Positions 17,386 through 26,548 of a DNA stretch of 64,000 nucleotides are shown here, in pieces. The translations under genes were made by a program, and so were the position numbers. Each line of letters opens with the position of its first letter. The first letter of the stretch is position 1. The stretch is from Thiosocius sp963753845 (GTDB lineage Bacteria; Pseudomonadota; Gammaproteobacteria; Chromatiales; Chromatiaceae), in contig CAVWEI010000017.1 of assembly GCA_963753845.1 (NCBI GenBank), positions 1 to 64,000 of the forward strand, in the 5' to 3' direction. Below the pieces are notes generated by a model. It was not told where the DNA came from. It was given only the letters and a program-made list of their open reading frames with translations, and made no database searches.

Positions 17386-17769
17386 ATGGCTTATGTCAGA
17401 CCTGTTTCCAAGACCACCTGGTACCTGGCCAAGCGCAGCTATACCGTTCATATGCTTCAGGAACTCACCAGCCTGTTTGTCGGCATCCTGGCACTGATCC
17501 TGCTGTGGGGCATCAGCGCGGTGGCCCGTGGCCCTGAGGTTTATCGAGGTTTTCTGGATGGCCTCGCGGGGCCCGGAATGATTGTGCTGTTGTGGGTGAC
17601 GACGGTCGTGATGTTCTATCACGCGATAGCCTGGTTCAGCGTGACGCCAAAGGCCATGCCGGTACAAAGAGGAGAGGTGTTCGTGCCCGGGAGCATCATT
17701 GCCGGTGCTCACTATGTCATCTGGTTTGTCCTGTCCCTGGCAATCCTCTTGCTTGCGGGGGTGTTCTGA
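17386..17769 (+). CDS. frdC: Fumarate reductase membrane subunit C
   Basis: A 127-residue three-helix membrane protein. YVRPVSKTTWYLAKRSYTVHMLQELTS is close to the start of E. coli FrdC, and the Glu in MLQELTS corresponds to the Glu29 known there to be part of the quinol site. It contains three hydrophobic helices (about residues 27-46, 65-84 and 105-126). I chose ATG 17386, 2 bp after the frdB stop; a longer frame upstream lies inside frdB. It anchors FrdAB to the membrane together with FrdD. Confidence 0.9.
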   Translation: MAYVRPVSKTTWYLAKRSYTVHMLQELTSLFVGILALILLWGISAVARGPEVYRGFLDGLAGPGMIVLLWVTTVVMFYHAIAWFSVTPKAMPVQRGEVFVPGSIIAGAHYVIWFVLSLAILLLAGVF

Positions 17770-17770
17770 G

Positions 17771-18112
17771 ATGGCAAAAATCAACAAGGCCCTGTTCTGG
17801 AGTCTGTTCGCCGCGGGCGGCACCCTGACCGCCTTTGTGTTTCCTGCATTGGCGTTGATTGTTCTGTTTGCCGCCTATGGCAGCCCACCCGAGATAATGG
17901 GTTTTGATCAGATGCGGGGACTGCTTTCGAACTGGTTTGTGAAAATGGTGGCATTCGGTACGGTCGCCCTGGCATTGTGGCATGCGGCCCATCGATTGCG
18001 TACGGCGCTGCATGGAATGGGTCTTCGAGCCGATGGCGCAGTTGCCGTGGTCGGTTATGGCGTTGCACTGATCGGTACGCTCTTGTCTGCCTACTATCTA
18101 TTGCAGATTTGA
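17771..18112 (+). CDS. frdD: Fumarate reductase membrane subunit D
   Basis: A 113-residue membrane protein with three helices. It starts MAKINKALFWSLFAAGGTLTAFVFP, which parallels the PVFWGLFGAGGMWSAIIAP stretch of E. coli FrdD. ALWHAAHRLRTALHGMG parallels PLWCGLHRMHHAMHDL. It completes the FrdABCD complex. The ATG at 17771 is 1 bp after the frdC stop. No clear terminator follows; the next gene (deacetylase) is convergent 37 bp away. Confidence 0.9.
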   Translation: MAKINKALFWSLFAAGGTLTAFVFPALALIVLFAAYGSPPEIMGFDQMRGLLSNWFVKMVAFGTVALALWHAAHRLRTALHGMGLRADGAVAVVGYGVALIGTLLSAYYLLQI

Positions 18113-18149
18113 CAGTTTGCCAAGTCAGGACGAATTCGACGGGGCTGAC

Positions 18150-19223
18150 CTACTTGGACTCCCGGTACCAGCTGCCATCCTCAAGGAGGCGGATCCAACT
18201 ATGGCTATACCAGGCGAGGCGATCCTCCCCCGGTACCGGCAAGGTGCAATCTGTACGGTTTCTCCCGACGTTGAGTCGGCCAGTGGGGGTGACCACTACG
18301 GCACCGGCGGGCTGGTCCAGCCAGTGATAACTGACCTCCCTGCTGCCGTTGAGATAGCAGGTCAGATCCTTGGTATTCGAAACATCCGGACTGAATATCA
18401 GGGTCAGCGGTGGGTGCCACTCATCCAATGGCACTACCGGGTCTTCCGGGAAAGCCCCGGTAATGGGCAATGGCAGGCTATTCACCTTTTTTGGAAAGCT
18501 GCGCATGCTGGCGTAGATGCTTGCCATCGGGAAACGGGGCAGTGCGGTGAAATCGGCCTGCCGCCATATAGGACCGGATTGCTGGCCGAATCCGATCAAA
18601 CCCATTGAGGCAACCGTCTGTTTTAGCGCTTCGTTGTACTCACCGTAGGGGTAGGAGAAAAGCGTCGGCGTGCTGCCGAGTTCGGTTTGAATCCGGTTCT
18701 GTGCAATCTGGATATCGGCGGCGATCCGCTGCTCCCAGTCGTCGAGGTCCTCGTCTTCGAGCTGGCGGATCAGATGATCGTGCGATTGACTGTGATTCTG
18801 GAAGCTGATGCCCTTCGCCTGCATCTCGCGCATCTGATCCCAACTGAGGTGGGTATCAAGACCGCTGTCGACGGCATCCGTGCTGACGAAGACGGTTAGC
18901 GGGTAGTCGTATCGAACCACGCGCGGATAGGCCTCGGTGTACGCCGAGATGTAGGCATCATCGATGGTCAGGGCGACGCATTTCTCGGGGAGTGGAATAC
19001 CGATCTTGAGTGACGTGATCACGTCTTCGAGCGGCATGACGGCGTGGTCGTTGATCAGCAGGTAATCCAGGTGCTTCTGGAACTGTTCCGGCGTTACGCT
19101 GGTGATCCCGGGGGTTTCGTCGCTGATGTGACGATATTGCAGGACCACGCAATGATCTGCGGCGGGGGTAACCTCGGCAACCAGGAGTCCGGCGATCAGA
19201 TAGATTGGAAGGGATCGCATCAT
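18150..19223 (-). CDS. Secreted polysaccharide deacetylase family protein
   Basis: About 357 residues. The start MMRSLPIYLIAGLLVAEVTPA is a Sec signal peptide, so ATG 19223 (or 19220) is preferred over the longer frame that lacks one. The NodB/CE4 homology domain spans residues about 35-230: ALTIDDAY (metal-binding TxDD), NHSQSHDHL (HxxxH ligands) and FSYPYGEYN. Such enzymes remove acetyl groups from N-acetylglucosamine polymers in the periplasm, as in PgaB. The C-terminal 100 residues are unassigned. It is probably linked to exopolysaccharide, but no synthase operon is adjacent. Confidence 0.88.
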   Translation of the reverse strand: MMRSLPIYLIAGLLVAEVTPAADHCVVLQYRHISDETPGITSVTPEQFQKHLDYLLINDHAVMPLEDVITSLKIGIPLPEKCVALTIDDAYISAYTEAYPRVVRYDYPLTVFVSTDAVDSGLDTHLSWDQMREMQAKGISFQNHSQSHDHLIRQLEDEDLDDWEQRIAADIQIAQNRIQTELGSTPTLFSYPYGEYNEALKQTVASMGLIGFGQQSGPIWRQADFTALPRFPMASIYASMRSFPKKVNSLPLPITGAFPEDPVVPLDEWHPPLTLIFSPDVSNTKDLTCYLNGSREVSYHWLDQPAGAVVVTPTGRLNVGRNRTDCTLPVPGEDRLAWYSHSWIRLLEDGSWYRESK

Positions 19224-19438
19224 TTGCCCTTGTCCGTCCGGTCTACAGAAAACATCCGCGACGCGGCAGGGCCAGAGACAACAGGCGATATCGTACCATC
19301 CGACCAGTTCCAAGTTCCCGCGATGTACGAGAGACTAGCCCGGTAGATTGCCGGGCTTCAAGTCATGCCGGTGTCCCTGTGAGAGGGGTCACGCCCGGGA
19401 ATGGTGCTTGTATTGTCGCCGCAACAGCTTTCAGGGCC

Positions 19439-20770
19439 TTATTTGAGGTTGGCGCCCACCAGTTCCACCAGGCTTTCAATCGGTGTTTGCCACTGGGTGC
19501 GGCCCGCGCCTGCCATCAGGTTTATCCGGCAGCTGCCACAGGCGGTGACCACGGAATCTGCACCAGTGGCCTCGACCTGTCTGCGTTTCAGGTCGAAGGC
19601 CGCATTACGCATCGGCTCGGCCTTTTCCATCACGAAAAGGCCCGCGCCACCGCCGCAGCAGAAGTTGGTGACTTTGTTGCTCGGCATCTCGCGCATATCG
19701 ACGCCGAGCGCATTCAACACCGCTCGCGGTTCGTCGAAGACACCGCCGTGACGACCGATCTTGCAAGGGTCGTGATAGGTGACGTGCTTGTCGGCACCGA
19801 TCGGGTTCACCTGCAGGCGGCCCTCCACGACCTCGCGGCCCAGGAACTCGGAGAGCGCCATCACCTCGAATGGGAGGGGTGCGCCATGGGAATTGGCACC
19901 CGCCCAACGCAGCGCAGGATACGCATGCCCGCATTCGGGCACGATGACCAGTTTTGCACCGAGCGCGATTGCCTGGCTGGTGATCCGTTCCGAGGCGGAT
20001 TTCTGGACTTCCGAGTATCCAGAAAGCAGGCCAAAGTTTGCGCCCTCGAAGGCACAGGTGTGGATGGTCCAGTCGACCCCGAGGTGGTTCATCACCTTTA
20101 CCGTGGCCTCGAGCGCGTCCTTGAACAGCAGGATGTCGATGGTTGAACTAAGCACCAGGACATCGGCCTTTTCCTTGTCGATAGGGACATCGTGTCCTTT
20201 GGCACGCAGTTCGTCGGCGGCCTGACGAAGCTGCTCGGGGCCGACGCCGAACACGGTTCCGCGGCTGCCCTGTTCCTGCTCGACGGCACGCAGGCCCGCC
20301 GGTATCAGGCCGGCATGTGCCAGCCCCTCGCGGGTGATGTGAACCATGGCAGCGATATCGATGCCCATAGGGCAGACCAGCCCACATCGCCCGCATTCGG
20401 TGCAGGATTCGTAGACCAGTCCCTGCGTGGCCTCGAGGTCCGCCTCGGTGATGTCGGCTTCGAAAAGTCGATGCAGCCAGCGCAGTGGTGCTTTCTCGCG
20501 GCGATAGTAACGTTTGAGCAGGTCGAGCTTGTGGATCGGGGTGAGTTCAGGATCTTCGGTCTCTATGTAGAACTGGCAGGCCTCGGCGCAGAGCCCACAG
20601 TGCACGCAGGACTCGAGGTGCGTGGCACTGGAGGCTTCGAGCCTCTCGGAGAAAATTGCTTTCGCATGTTCAACCCGCTTATTTTCCGGACAGTCCGTCG
20701 GCTTGGCCATCTGCGGGAGCATCTTGATCTGCTCCGCAAAATCGCGGAAGACATTCATATCGATGGCCAT
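19439..20770 (-). CDS. HdrD/DsrK/GlpC-like iron-sulfur protein
   Basis: About 443 residues. Two [4Fe-4S] ferredoxin motifs come first (ESCVHCGLCAEACQFY near residue 55 and ESCTECGRCGLVCPMGID near 120). Two CCG-type domains follow; the second is complete (DPCKIG, NFCCGGGAG, ACGSC), while the first keeps ECGHAYPALRW. This plan is shared by HdrD, DsrK and GlpC, which pass electrons between membrane quinones or haem and a thiol/disulfide or flavoprotein. AAGGGGC before ATG 20770 favours that start. It ends the fdh operon, 85 bp after the NarI-like membrane subunit. Together the two resemble a DsrMK/HdrDE module. Confidence 0.85.
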   Translation of the reverse strand: MAIDMNVFRDFAEQIKMLPQMAKPTDCPENKRVEHAKAIFSERLEASSATHLESCVHCGLCAEACQFYIETEDPELTPIHKLDLLKRYYRREKAPLRWLHRLFEADITEADLEATQGLVYESCTECGRCGLVCPMGIDIAAMVHITREGLAHAGLIPAGLRAVEQEQGSRGTVFGVGPEQLRQAADELRAKGHDVPIDKEKADVLVLSSTIDILLFKDALEATVKVMNHLGVDWTIHTCAFEGANFGLLSGYSEVQKSASERITSQAIALGAKLVIVPECGHAYPALRWAGANSHGAPLPFEVMALSEFLGREVVEGRLQVNPIGADKHVTYHDPCKIGRHGGVFDEPRAVLNALGVDMREMPSNKVTNFCCGGGAGLFVMEKAEPMRNAAFDLKRRQVEATGADSVVTACGSCRINLMAGAGRTQWQTPIESLVELVGANLK

Positions 20771-20855
20771 GATTGAGCCCCTTGTTTTATGGATCACCGC
20801 TGTCGGTGATTCGATTCCTCTTACCGCGACGCCCGGTGGCGTTTCCAGGCTTGTG

Positions 20856-21501
20856 TCAAACCCTTACGCCACGTCGGCCATAATGAGCCCCCATGAAGCC
20901 CCGGCTGAACGGGAAGGTAAAGGTATGCATCAATGCGCTGAACGGGAAATACAGCAATAACAGTTCGGCGAGAAAGAAATGGAGAATGCGCAACGACTCA
21001 TGCGAACGGGCGAGGGCAAGACAACCGGACAGCATCACCAGGAACAACAGGACCGACCCGATATAGTCGCCTCGGCTTGAGATCATACGCGTGACCGGGT
21101 GCATCATGCGATGCAGTATCAGTAGCAGAAGTCCAAGAAAAGCGAATCTCGGCGAACACGATAAAGGCCCATTCCGGCAATGCCGGCCAACCGAACCCGA
21201 GAACGCGCTCCCGATAAAACTCGATATGTGGCGCCGCAAAAAAAAGCAGTGCGAACAGGCCGACGTGGAACAGATAGCCCGCTATGACCTGCAGCTTGAT
21301 GCGTGACCAGAAATTGCGGCGAGGGAAAAAGCGGGTGATGTTAATTCCAATCGCACCGGCGGAGCTGGAAGCGCGTGCGACGCTGAGATCGCGCTTACTC
21401 CCCATCGAGAGCATCCCAACCAGCCGCCACAACACCCCGATCACGAATACCGCGGCGGAAAAATACCAGAAAGGTCCATCGACAAATTCACCGATACTCA
21501 C
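20856..21501 (-). pseudogene. NarI/DsrM-like cytochrome b membrane subunit, frameshifted
   Basis: Two overlapping frames together encode one ~214-residue membrane protein. The first (start GTG 21501, AAGAG ribosome site) gives GEFVDGPFWYFSAAVFVIGVL through ALPEWAFIVFAEIRF. The second continues FLGLLLLILHRMMHPVTRM to the stop at 20856. Joining them needs removal of one base from the T run on the minus strand (plus-strand AAAA, 21138-21141), and the span of 646 bases is one over a multiple of three. Histidines that could ligate haem b occur in both halves (GYLFHVGLF, HRMMHP, LMHTFTFP). It lies between fdhC and the HdrD-like gene. Either a true lesion or a sequencing error. Confidence 0.75.
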
Positions 21502-21559
21502 TGTGTTTCTCTTCCTTCTTATCGCGTGTTGTATTCCCTGCTGTCCACCGCCGAATCGG

Positions 21560-22618
21560 TCAGGCTTTATCAGGCGCAGCATTCATGGGCGGTGTTTCTT
21601 GCTTTTCCTTTCTCTGATCGACGACCGGTTCCTCGCGCTCCATCATCTCGGCGTGCCAGAGGTCATGGTGGGCCTCCGCCCAGTTCTCATCGACATAGCC
21701 CGTCGTCATGCTTTGGAGGCTGCCTTCACTGCCGATGGTGCCGATATATATGTGCGCCAAGGAGCCGGCGGTCAGTAAGACCGCTGTAATGCCGTGTACG
21801 ATCAGCGTGAGCTGCATGGTCTCACGGCCCTGGCCGAAGATGGGAAAGTCCAGAATCAACCCGCTTATGGAGACGGTAAGACCGAGCACGATTACCGCCC
21901 AGAACCAGATTTTCTCGCCCGCATTGAAAAAACCGGAACTCACGTGGCCTTCGCCAATGGCTCCGCCGCCTCTCCTTAGCCACGTGAGGTCGCGTCGCTT
22001 GGGTATGTTCTTGGCGGCAAAACGGGTAAACAGAAGGAAGAGCCCGATAAGGAACAGCGGTCCAAACAGGTTGTGGCCTTCCAGGCAGGCACTGGCAATC
22101 ACGCTGAATGCCTCCTGGCCAAACACCGGCAACACGACAAAGCGTCCGAAAAGCAGGATCATCCCTGTCAGCGCCTGGAAGATAAACAGAATCGCTACGA
22201 ACCAATGTATCGTCCGATCGATGTCGGGAAACCTTTTTATCAGTCTTCCAGAACGTCCGCCGGGTATCTTTATGCATCCACGCGTGACGTAAAAGACCAG
22301 AATGAGGGCTGCAAAGGCGCCAATGAAGATTGCCGCGTTGCCGATAAAATCCTGGCGTCTGAAATTTCGAAAGTCTTCGCCGCTGCGATCGATCAATACG
22401 CCGGTCTCGACGCCCTGCACCTGGGTCGTTCCGGATGCCGGCGCCTCACGCTGGCGCACGGCCCGCCATAGGTCGGCCGCGGGATTCGGCACCATGATGG
22501 GGTGGGCCGCGGCCGGGTCCTTTTCCTGCGCCATGGCGGGGAAACAGCCAAACATCAGGGTTGCCACCAGCAGGGCGGCGAGTCTGGCTGCCAATCCTTT
22601 TGGACAAAAAAGCGACAT
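21560..22618 (-). CDS. fdhC: Formate dehydrogenase cytochrome b subunit (gamma)
   Basis: About 352 residues. A signal peptide (residues 1-31, ending AMAQ) is followed by a periplasmic stretch and a first hydrophobic segment (FIGNAAIFIGAFAALILVFYVT). The cytochrome b556 region then has four more helices: DRTIHWFVAILFIFQALTG, LFGPLFLIGLFLLF, IWFWAVIVLGLTVSISGL and the LIVHGITAVLLTAGSLAHIY helix. The histidines in these helices are the likely haem ligands. It anchors FdhAB to the membrane and delivers formate electrons to quinone. I used ATG 22618 rather than GTG 22621. The order after fdhA and fdhB in one operon is standard. Confidence 0.92.
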   Translation of the reverse strand: MSLFCPKGLAARLAALLVATLMFGCFPAMAQEKDPAAAHPIMVPNPAADLWRAVRQREAPASGTTQVQGVETGVLIDRSGEDFRNFRRQDFIGNAAIFIGAFAALILVFYVTRGCIKIPGGRSGRLIKRFPDIDRTIHWFVAILFIFQALTGMILLFGRFVVLPVFGQEAFSVIASACLEGHNLFGPLFLIGLFLLFTRFAAKNIPKRRDLTWLRRGGGAIGEGHVSSGFFNAGEKIWFWAVIVLGLTVSISGLILDFPIFGQGRETMQLTLIVHGITAVLLTAGSLAHIYIGTIGSEGSLQSMTTGYVDENWAEAHHDLWHAEMMEREEPVVDQRKEKQETPPMNAAPDKA

Positions 22619-22734
22619 CACCGGTTTCCTCGCTGGAGCGGGCTGAATGATTGTTCCAAGTCCGGCTTGGCCATCTTGTGGCCGAACCGTCTAAAAGGCT
22701 GCCGGGCCTCCAGCCCGGCAGCTGCCCCAACTCA

Positions 22735-23370
22735 TCATCCTTCGTCCGTGGTTGCCTTGCCCCGGACACCTGGTATCGGTGCGCGAAGGCTGGCCTTGTC
22801 GTAGTTCACGCCCCAATCGAGCACCGATGCCCCCCGGTTGATCACGCGCTTGCGATAGATGTCGGAGATGATATCCGCATCGCCTGCGAGCAGGGCCTTG
22901 GTCGAACACATCTCCGCACACAGTGGCAGCTTGCCTTCGGCCAGGCGGTTGGAGCCATACATGCGGAATTCATCCCCTGTTCCCGCTTCCTTTGGCCCGC
23001 CGTTGCAGAAGGTGCATTTGTCCATCTTGCCTCGCGAGGCAAAGGCCCCCGCCTTCGGGAACTGCGGTGCGCCAAAGGGGCAGGCGTAGAAACAATAGCC
23101 ACAGCCGATGCAGATATCCTTGTCGTGCAGGACCACACCGTCGTCGGTGGTGTAGAAGCAGTCGACTGGGCATACCGCCGCGCACGGCGCATCGGCACAG
23201 TGCATACAGGCCACCGACAGCGAACGTTCACCCGGCTCGCCATCTCTGATCGTGACAACGCGGCGGCGGTTCACGCCCCAGGGCACCTCGTTGGCATTCT
23301 TGCAGGCCGTGACACAGGCATTGCACTCGATGCACCGTTCCGCGTCGCAATAAAACTTCATATTTGCCAT
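22735..23370 (-). CDS. fdhB: Formate dehydrogenase iron-sulfur subunit (beta)
   Basis: A 211-residue protein of the four-cluster ferredoxin type. It has CIECNACVTACKNANEVP, CMHCADAPCAAVCPVDCF, CIGCGYCFYACPFGAPQFP and the split CTFC/CAEMCSTKAL motif, for four [4Fe-4S] clusters. Unlike E. coli FdnH it has no C-terminal transmembrane helix. It passes electrons from the FdhA molybdopterin site to the cytochrome b subunit. It starts 14 bp after the fdhA stop and fdhC follows after 116 bp. Confidence 0.95.
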   Translation of the reverse strand: MANMKFYCDAERCIECNACVTACKNANEVPWGVNRRRVVTIRDGEPGERSLSVACMHCADAPCAAVCPVDCFYTTDDGVVLHDKDICIGCGYCFYACPFGAPQFPKAGAFASRGKMDKCTFCNGGPKEAGTGDEFRMYGSNRLAEGKLPLCAEMCSTKALLAGDADIISDIYRKRVINRGASVLDWGVNYDKASLRAPIPGVRGKATTDEG

Positions 23371-23383
23371 GTCTGAGTCCTCC

Positions 23384-26317
23384 TCAAGCCTTACCGATGC
23401 GACAAAGGGTGCATTTTGTTTCCTGCATTTGCGTCACCGAGTCGTAGCCGTAGGTCATCGCGGTGTTTGCAGCCTCGCCGAGCACATAGGGGTCCGCCCC
23501 GGCGGGATACTTGCTGCGCAGGTCCTTGCCCTCGAAGTGGCCCCCGAAGTGGAACGGCATGAACGCGACACCGGGTGCCACGCGGCGTGTGACCATGGCC
23601 ATGACCTTGACCTTGCCTCCATCAGGGCTCTCCACCCAGACGTCCTGACCGTCTTTGATTCCGGCATTGTTCGCGTCACGTACGTGGATCTCCACGAACA
23701 TGTTCTGTTGCAGTTCGGCCAGCCAGGGGTTCGATCGTGTCTCGTCGCCGCCACCTTCGTATTCGACCAGCCGGCCCGATGTCAGAATGATCGGAAATTC
23801 CGTCGAGTAGTCCTTGGCCTGGATCGACTCGTAGCGGGTCGGCAGGCGCCAGAACGATTTGCGGTCTGCGTAGGTGGGGTATTGTTCCACCAGGTCACGC
23901 CGGCTGGTATACAGGGGCTCGCGATGGATCGGGACCGGGTCCGGGAAGGTCCAGACGATCGCCCTTGCCTTCGCGTTTCCGAAGGGTGCGCAACCGTGCT
24001 TGATCGCCACCCGCTGGATGCCGCCGGACAGGTCGGTCTTCCAGTTCTTGCCTTCGGCCTGGGCCTTTTCGCCGTCGGTGAGGTCGTCCCACCAGCCGAG
24101 CTTTTTGAGCATGTCCGCGGTGAATTCCGGGTAGCCGTCCTTGATCTCGGAGCCTGCCGAGTAGCTGTTGTCGGCAAGCAGGCTGACACCATCACGTTCG
24201 ACACCGAAGCGTGCACGGAAGGTCAGGCCACCCTCGGCGACCGGGACACTGGTGTCGTAAAGATTGGGAGTGCCGGGATGCTTCATCTCGGCAGTTCCCC
24301 AGCACGGCCAGGGCATGCCGTAGAAATCGCCGTCGGCCGGGCCGCCTTCTGCCTTGAGGCTGGTGTAGTCGAAGGTGCCCCAGTGTTGCTGATGCAGCTT
24401 CATGCGTTCCGGGCTCTGCCCCGTATAGCCGATGGTCCACATCCCGCGGTTGAATTCGCGGGTGATGTCTTCGATCGAGGGTTCTTCGTTGTCGACCTTG
24501 ATGTTCTTGAACAACTGTTCTTCGAAGCCCAGCTTCTTGGCCAGCTTGTACATGATGGTGTGGTCGGGCCGCGAGTCGAACAGGGGCTCGATGACCTTGT
24601 CCCGCCACTGCAGCGAACGATTCGAGGCGGTCACCGAACCATAGGTCTCGAACTGCGTGGTCGCGGGCAGCAGATAGACGCCATTGGTCCTGTCCTGCAT
24701 GACCGAGGAGACGGTCGGGTAGGGATCGACTACCACCATGATATCCAGCTTCTCCATGGCCTTTTTCATCTCCGGGCCACGGGTCTGGGAATTGGGCGCA
24801 TGGCCCCACAGGAACATGGCCCGCACATTGTCGCGCTGGGCAATGTTTTCCTTGTTCTCGAGTACGCCGTCGATCCAGCGCGATACCGGGATGCCCTTGG
24901 TGTTCATCACCGGGGTGGCCTTGTCCTTCTCGTCGTATTCCCCGATGTATTCCGTGCCGTCTTTGTCGTAGGCCACGTTGTCAAAGCGGCCCTTGATCCA
25001 GTCTGGGTCAAGCTCCCAGACACGTGCCCAGTGTCCCCAGGAACCCGGGGCCAGGCCGTAGTAGCCGGGCAGGGTGTCGGCGAGTACGCCGAGGTCGGTT
25101 GCGCCCTGGACGTTGTCATGTCCGCGGAAGATGTTGGCACCACCACCGGAGACGCCGATGTTGCCGAGTGCGAGCTGGAAGGCACAGTAGGCACGGGTGT
25201 TGTTGTTGCCGATGGTGTGCTGGGTGCCACCCATGCACCAGATGAAGGTGCCGGGGCGATTGTCTGCCATCGCCTTTGCCGCCGCATAGACCTGGTTCTC
25301 CGGCACACCGGTGACGCGTTCGACCTCCTCGGGTGTCCACTTGGCCACCTCCGCCTTCACATCATCCATGCCGTAGACACGCTGGCGGATGTACTCCTTG
25401 TCCTCCCAGCCGTTCTTGAAGATGTGGTACATCATGCCCCAGATGATCGGCACGTCGGTGCCGGGGCGAATGCGCAGGAAGTGGTTGGCATGTGCCGCGG
25501 TGCGCGTGAAGCGCGGGTCTATGACGATTACCGGCGCGTTGTTCTCTTCCTTGGCCTTGAAGATGTGCTGCAACGCGACCGGGTGCGCCTCGGCAGGGTT
25601 CGAACCGATCAGCAGGATCGCCTTGGACTTGTGGATATCGTTGTAACTGTTCGTCATCGCACCGTAGCCCCAGGTGTTGGCTACCCCGGCAACCGTGGTG
25701 GAGTGACAGATGCGCGCCTGATGGTCGACGTTGTTGGTCCCCCACATCGCGGCGAACTTCCGAAACAGATAGGCCTGCTCGTTGTTGAATTTCGCCGAAC
25801 CCAGCCAGTAAACCGAGTCCGGGCCGGATTCCTGGCGAATCTTGGCCAGTTCGTCGCCGATCTCGTTGACCGCCTGGTCCCATGAAATCTTTTGCCATTT
25901 GCCATCGACCAGCTTGGTGGGGTATTTCAGGCGCCGCTCGCCATGCCCGTGTTCGCGCAGGGCTGCACCCTTCGCACAATGCGCACCGAGGTTGAAGGGG
26001 TGATCGAAGGCCGGCTCCTGACCGGTCCATACTCCATTCTGGACCTCTGCCATGACGCCACAACCGACGGAGCAGTGCGTACAGATGGTCCTGACCTGTT
26101 TGGTTTCACCGGCGGTGCCGGCTTCGGCTGCCGTGGCCCGCTTCATCATGCCCGGGGCAATCCCTGTGGCCAGTGCGGCGCCGCCGGCGAGCACGCCCGA
26201 ATGACGGAGAAAGTCGCGACGGCTCAACGGGAGGCCGGTCTTGCCGGTTTCTTCCGGGACCGCCTGCGACGCTGCCGATGCCGGGCCGACCTGATTGGAA
26301 ATCTTTTTCAGTTTCAT
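23384..26317 (-). CDS. fdhA: Formate dehydrogenase catalytic subunit (alpha), Cys form
   Basis: A 977-residue bis-MGD oxidoreductase. A twin-arginine signal (SRRDFLRHSG, Arg33-Arg34) sends it folded to the periplasm. Cys79, 82, 86 and 114 hold the [4Fe-4S] cluster. Cys204 (ARICHSTTVAG) stands where many formate dehydrogenases have selenocysteine, so this is a Cys enzyme and needs no Sec insertion. The conserved GAMTNSYND follows. The rest holds the molybdopterin-binding domains to the C-terminal DSVTQMQETKCTLCRIGKA. It oxidises formate to CO2. The cluster also has a tungstate transporter, so the metal may be tungsten; this is inference. Confidence 0.96.
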   Translation of the reverse strand: MKLKKISNQVGPASAASQAVPEETGKTGLPLSRRDFLRHSGVLAGGAALATGIAPGMMKRATAAEAGTAGETKQVRTICTHCSVGCGVMAEVQNGVWTGQEPAFDHPFNLGAHCAKGAALREHGHGERRLKYPTKLVDGKWQKISWDQAVNEIGDELAKIRQESGPDSVYWLGSAKFNNEQAYLFRKFAAMWGTNNVDHQARICHSTTVAGVANTWGYGAMTNSYNDIHKSKAILLIGSNPAEAHPVALQHIFKAKEENNAPVIVIDPRFTRTAAHANHFLRIRPGTDVPIIWGMMYHIFKNGWEDKEYIRQRVYGMDDVKAEVAKWTPEEVERVTGVPENQVYAAAKAMADNRPGTFIWCMGGTQHTIGNNNTRAYCAFQLALGNIGVSGGGANIFRGHDNVQGATDLGVLADTLPGYYGLAPGSWGHWARVWELDPDWIKGRFDNVAYDKDGTEYIGEYDEKDKATPVMNTKGIPVSRWIDGVLENKENIAQRDNVRAMFLWGHAPNSQTRGPEMKKAMEKLDIMVVVDPYPTVSSVMQDRTNGVYLLPATTQFETYGSVTASNRSLQWRDKVIEPLFDSRPDHTIMYKLAKKLGFEEQLFKNIKVDNEEPSIEDITREFNRGMWTIGYTGQSPERMKLHQQHWGTFDYTSLKAEGGPADGDFYGMPWPCWGTAEMKHPGTPNLYDTSVPVAEGGLTFRARFGVERDGVSLLADNSYSAGSEIKDGYPEFTADMLKKLGWWDDLTDGEKAQAEGKNWKTDLSGGIQRVAIKHGCAPFGNAKARAIVWTFPDPVPIHREPLYTSRRDLVEQYPTYADRKSFWRLPTRYESIQAKDYSTEFPIILTSGRLVEYEGGGDETRSNPWLAELQQNMFVEIHVRDANNAGIKDGQDVWVESPDGGKVKVMAMVTRRVAPGVAFMPFHFGGHFEGKDLRSKYPAGADPYVLGEAANTAMTYGYDSVTQMQETKCTLCRIGKA

Positions 26318-26341
26318 GTTGCGTTCCTCGTGGGCCGTCGC

Positions 26342-26548
26342 TCAGCTGGCAGCAGTCTTGTAGTAGTCCAGGATGTGTTTCGTCAGCCGGTAACCCTGTT
26401 TGGGTTTCTGCCCGGGTTCGTCCTGTGTCGGTTCCGCAAGCGCGATCGCCGGGCTCGTTGCAGCCACTGCCGCTATCCCTCCCGAGACACCGGCGTCGCG
26501 CAGAAACTTGCGACGCGATTGCGAGACCTGCTGCTTGGGGTTTTTCAT
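26342..26548 (-). CDS. Formate dehydrogenase region Tat-signal mini-protein
   Basis: A 68-residue protein, mostly a twin-arginine signal (SQSRRKFLRDAGVSGG) followed by a short mature part ending LTKHILDYYKTAAS. It matches the small 'formate dehydrogenase region TAT target' family found next to fdh operons. Function is unknown. It ends 24 bp before fdhA begins, on the same strand. Confidence 0.9.
   Translation of the reverse strand: MKNPKQQVSQSRRKFLRDAGVSGGIAAVAATSPAIALAEPTQDEPGQKPKQGYRLTKHILDYYKTAAS

Noticed and set aside
25561..25660. tRNA-like GGTTCGAAC string
   Set aside because: It lies in fdhA coding sequence and has no cloverleaf around it.
23369..25885. 838-residue plus-strand frame opposite fdhA
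   Set aside because: Antisense shadow of a highly conserved gene in GC-rich DNA; no family features.
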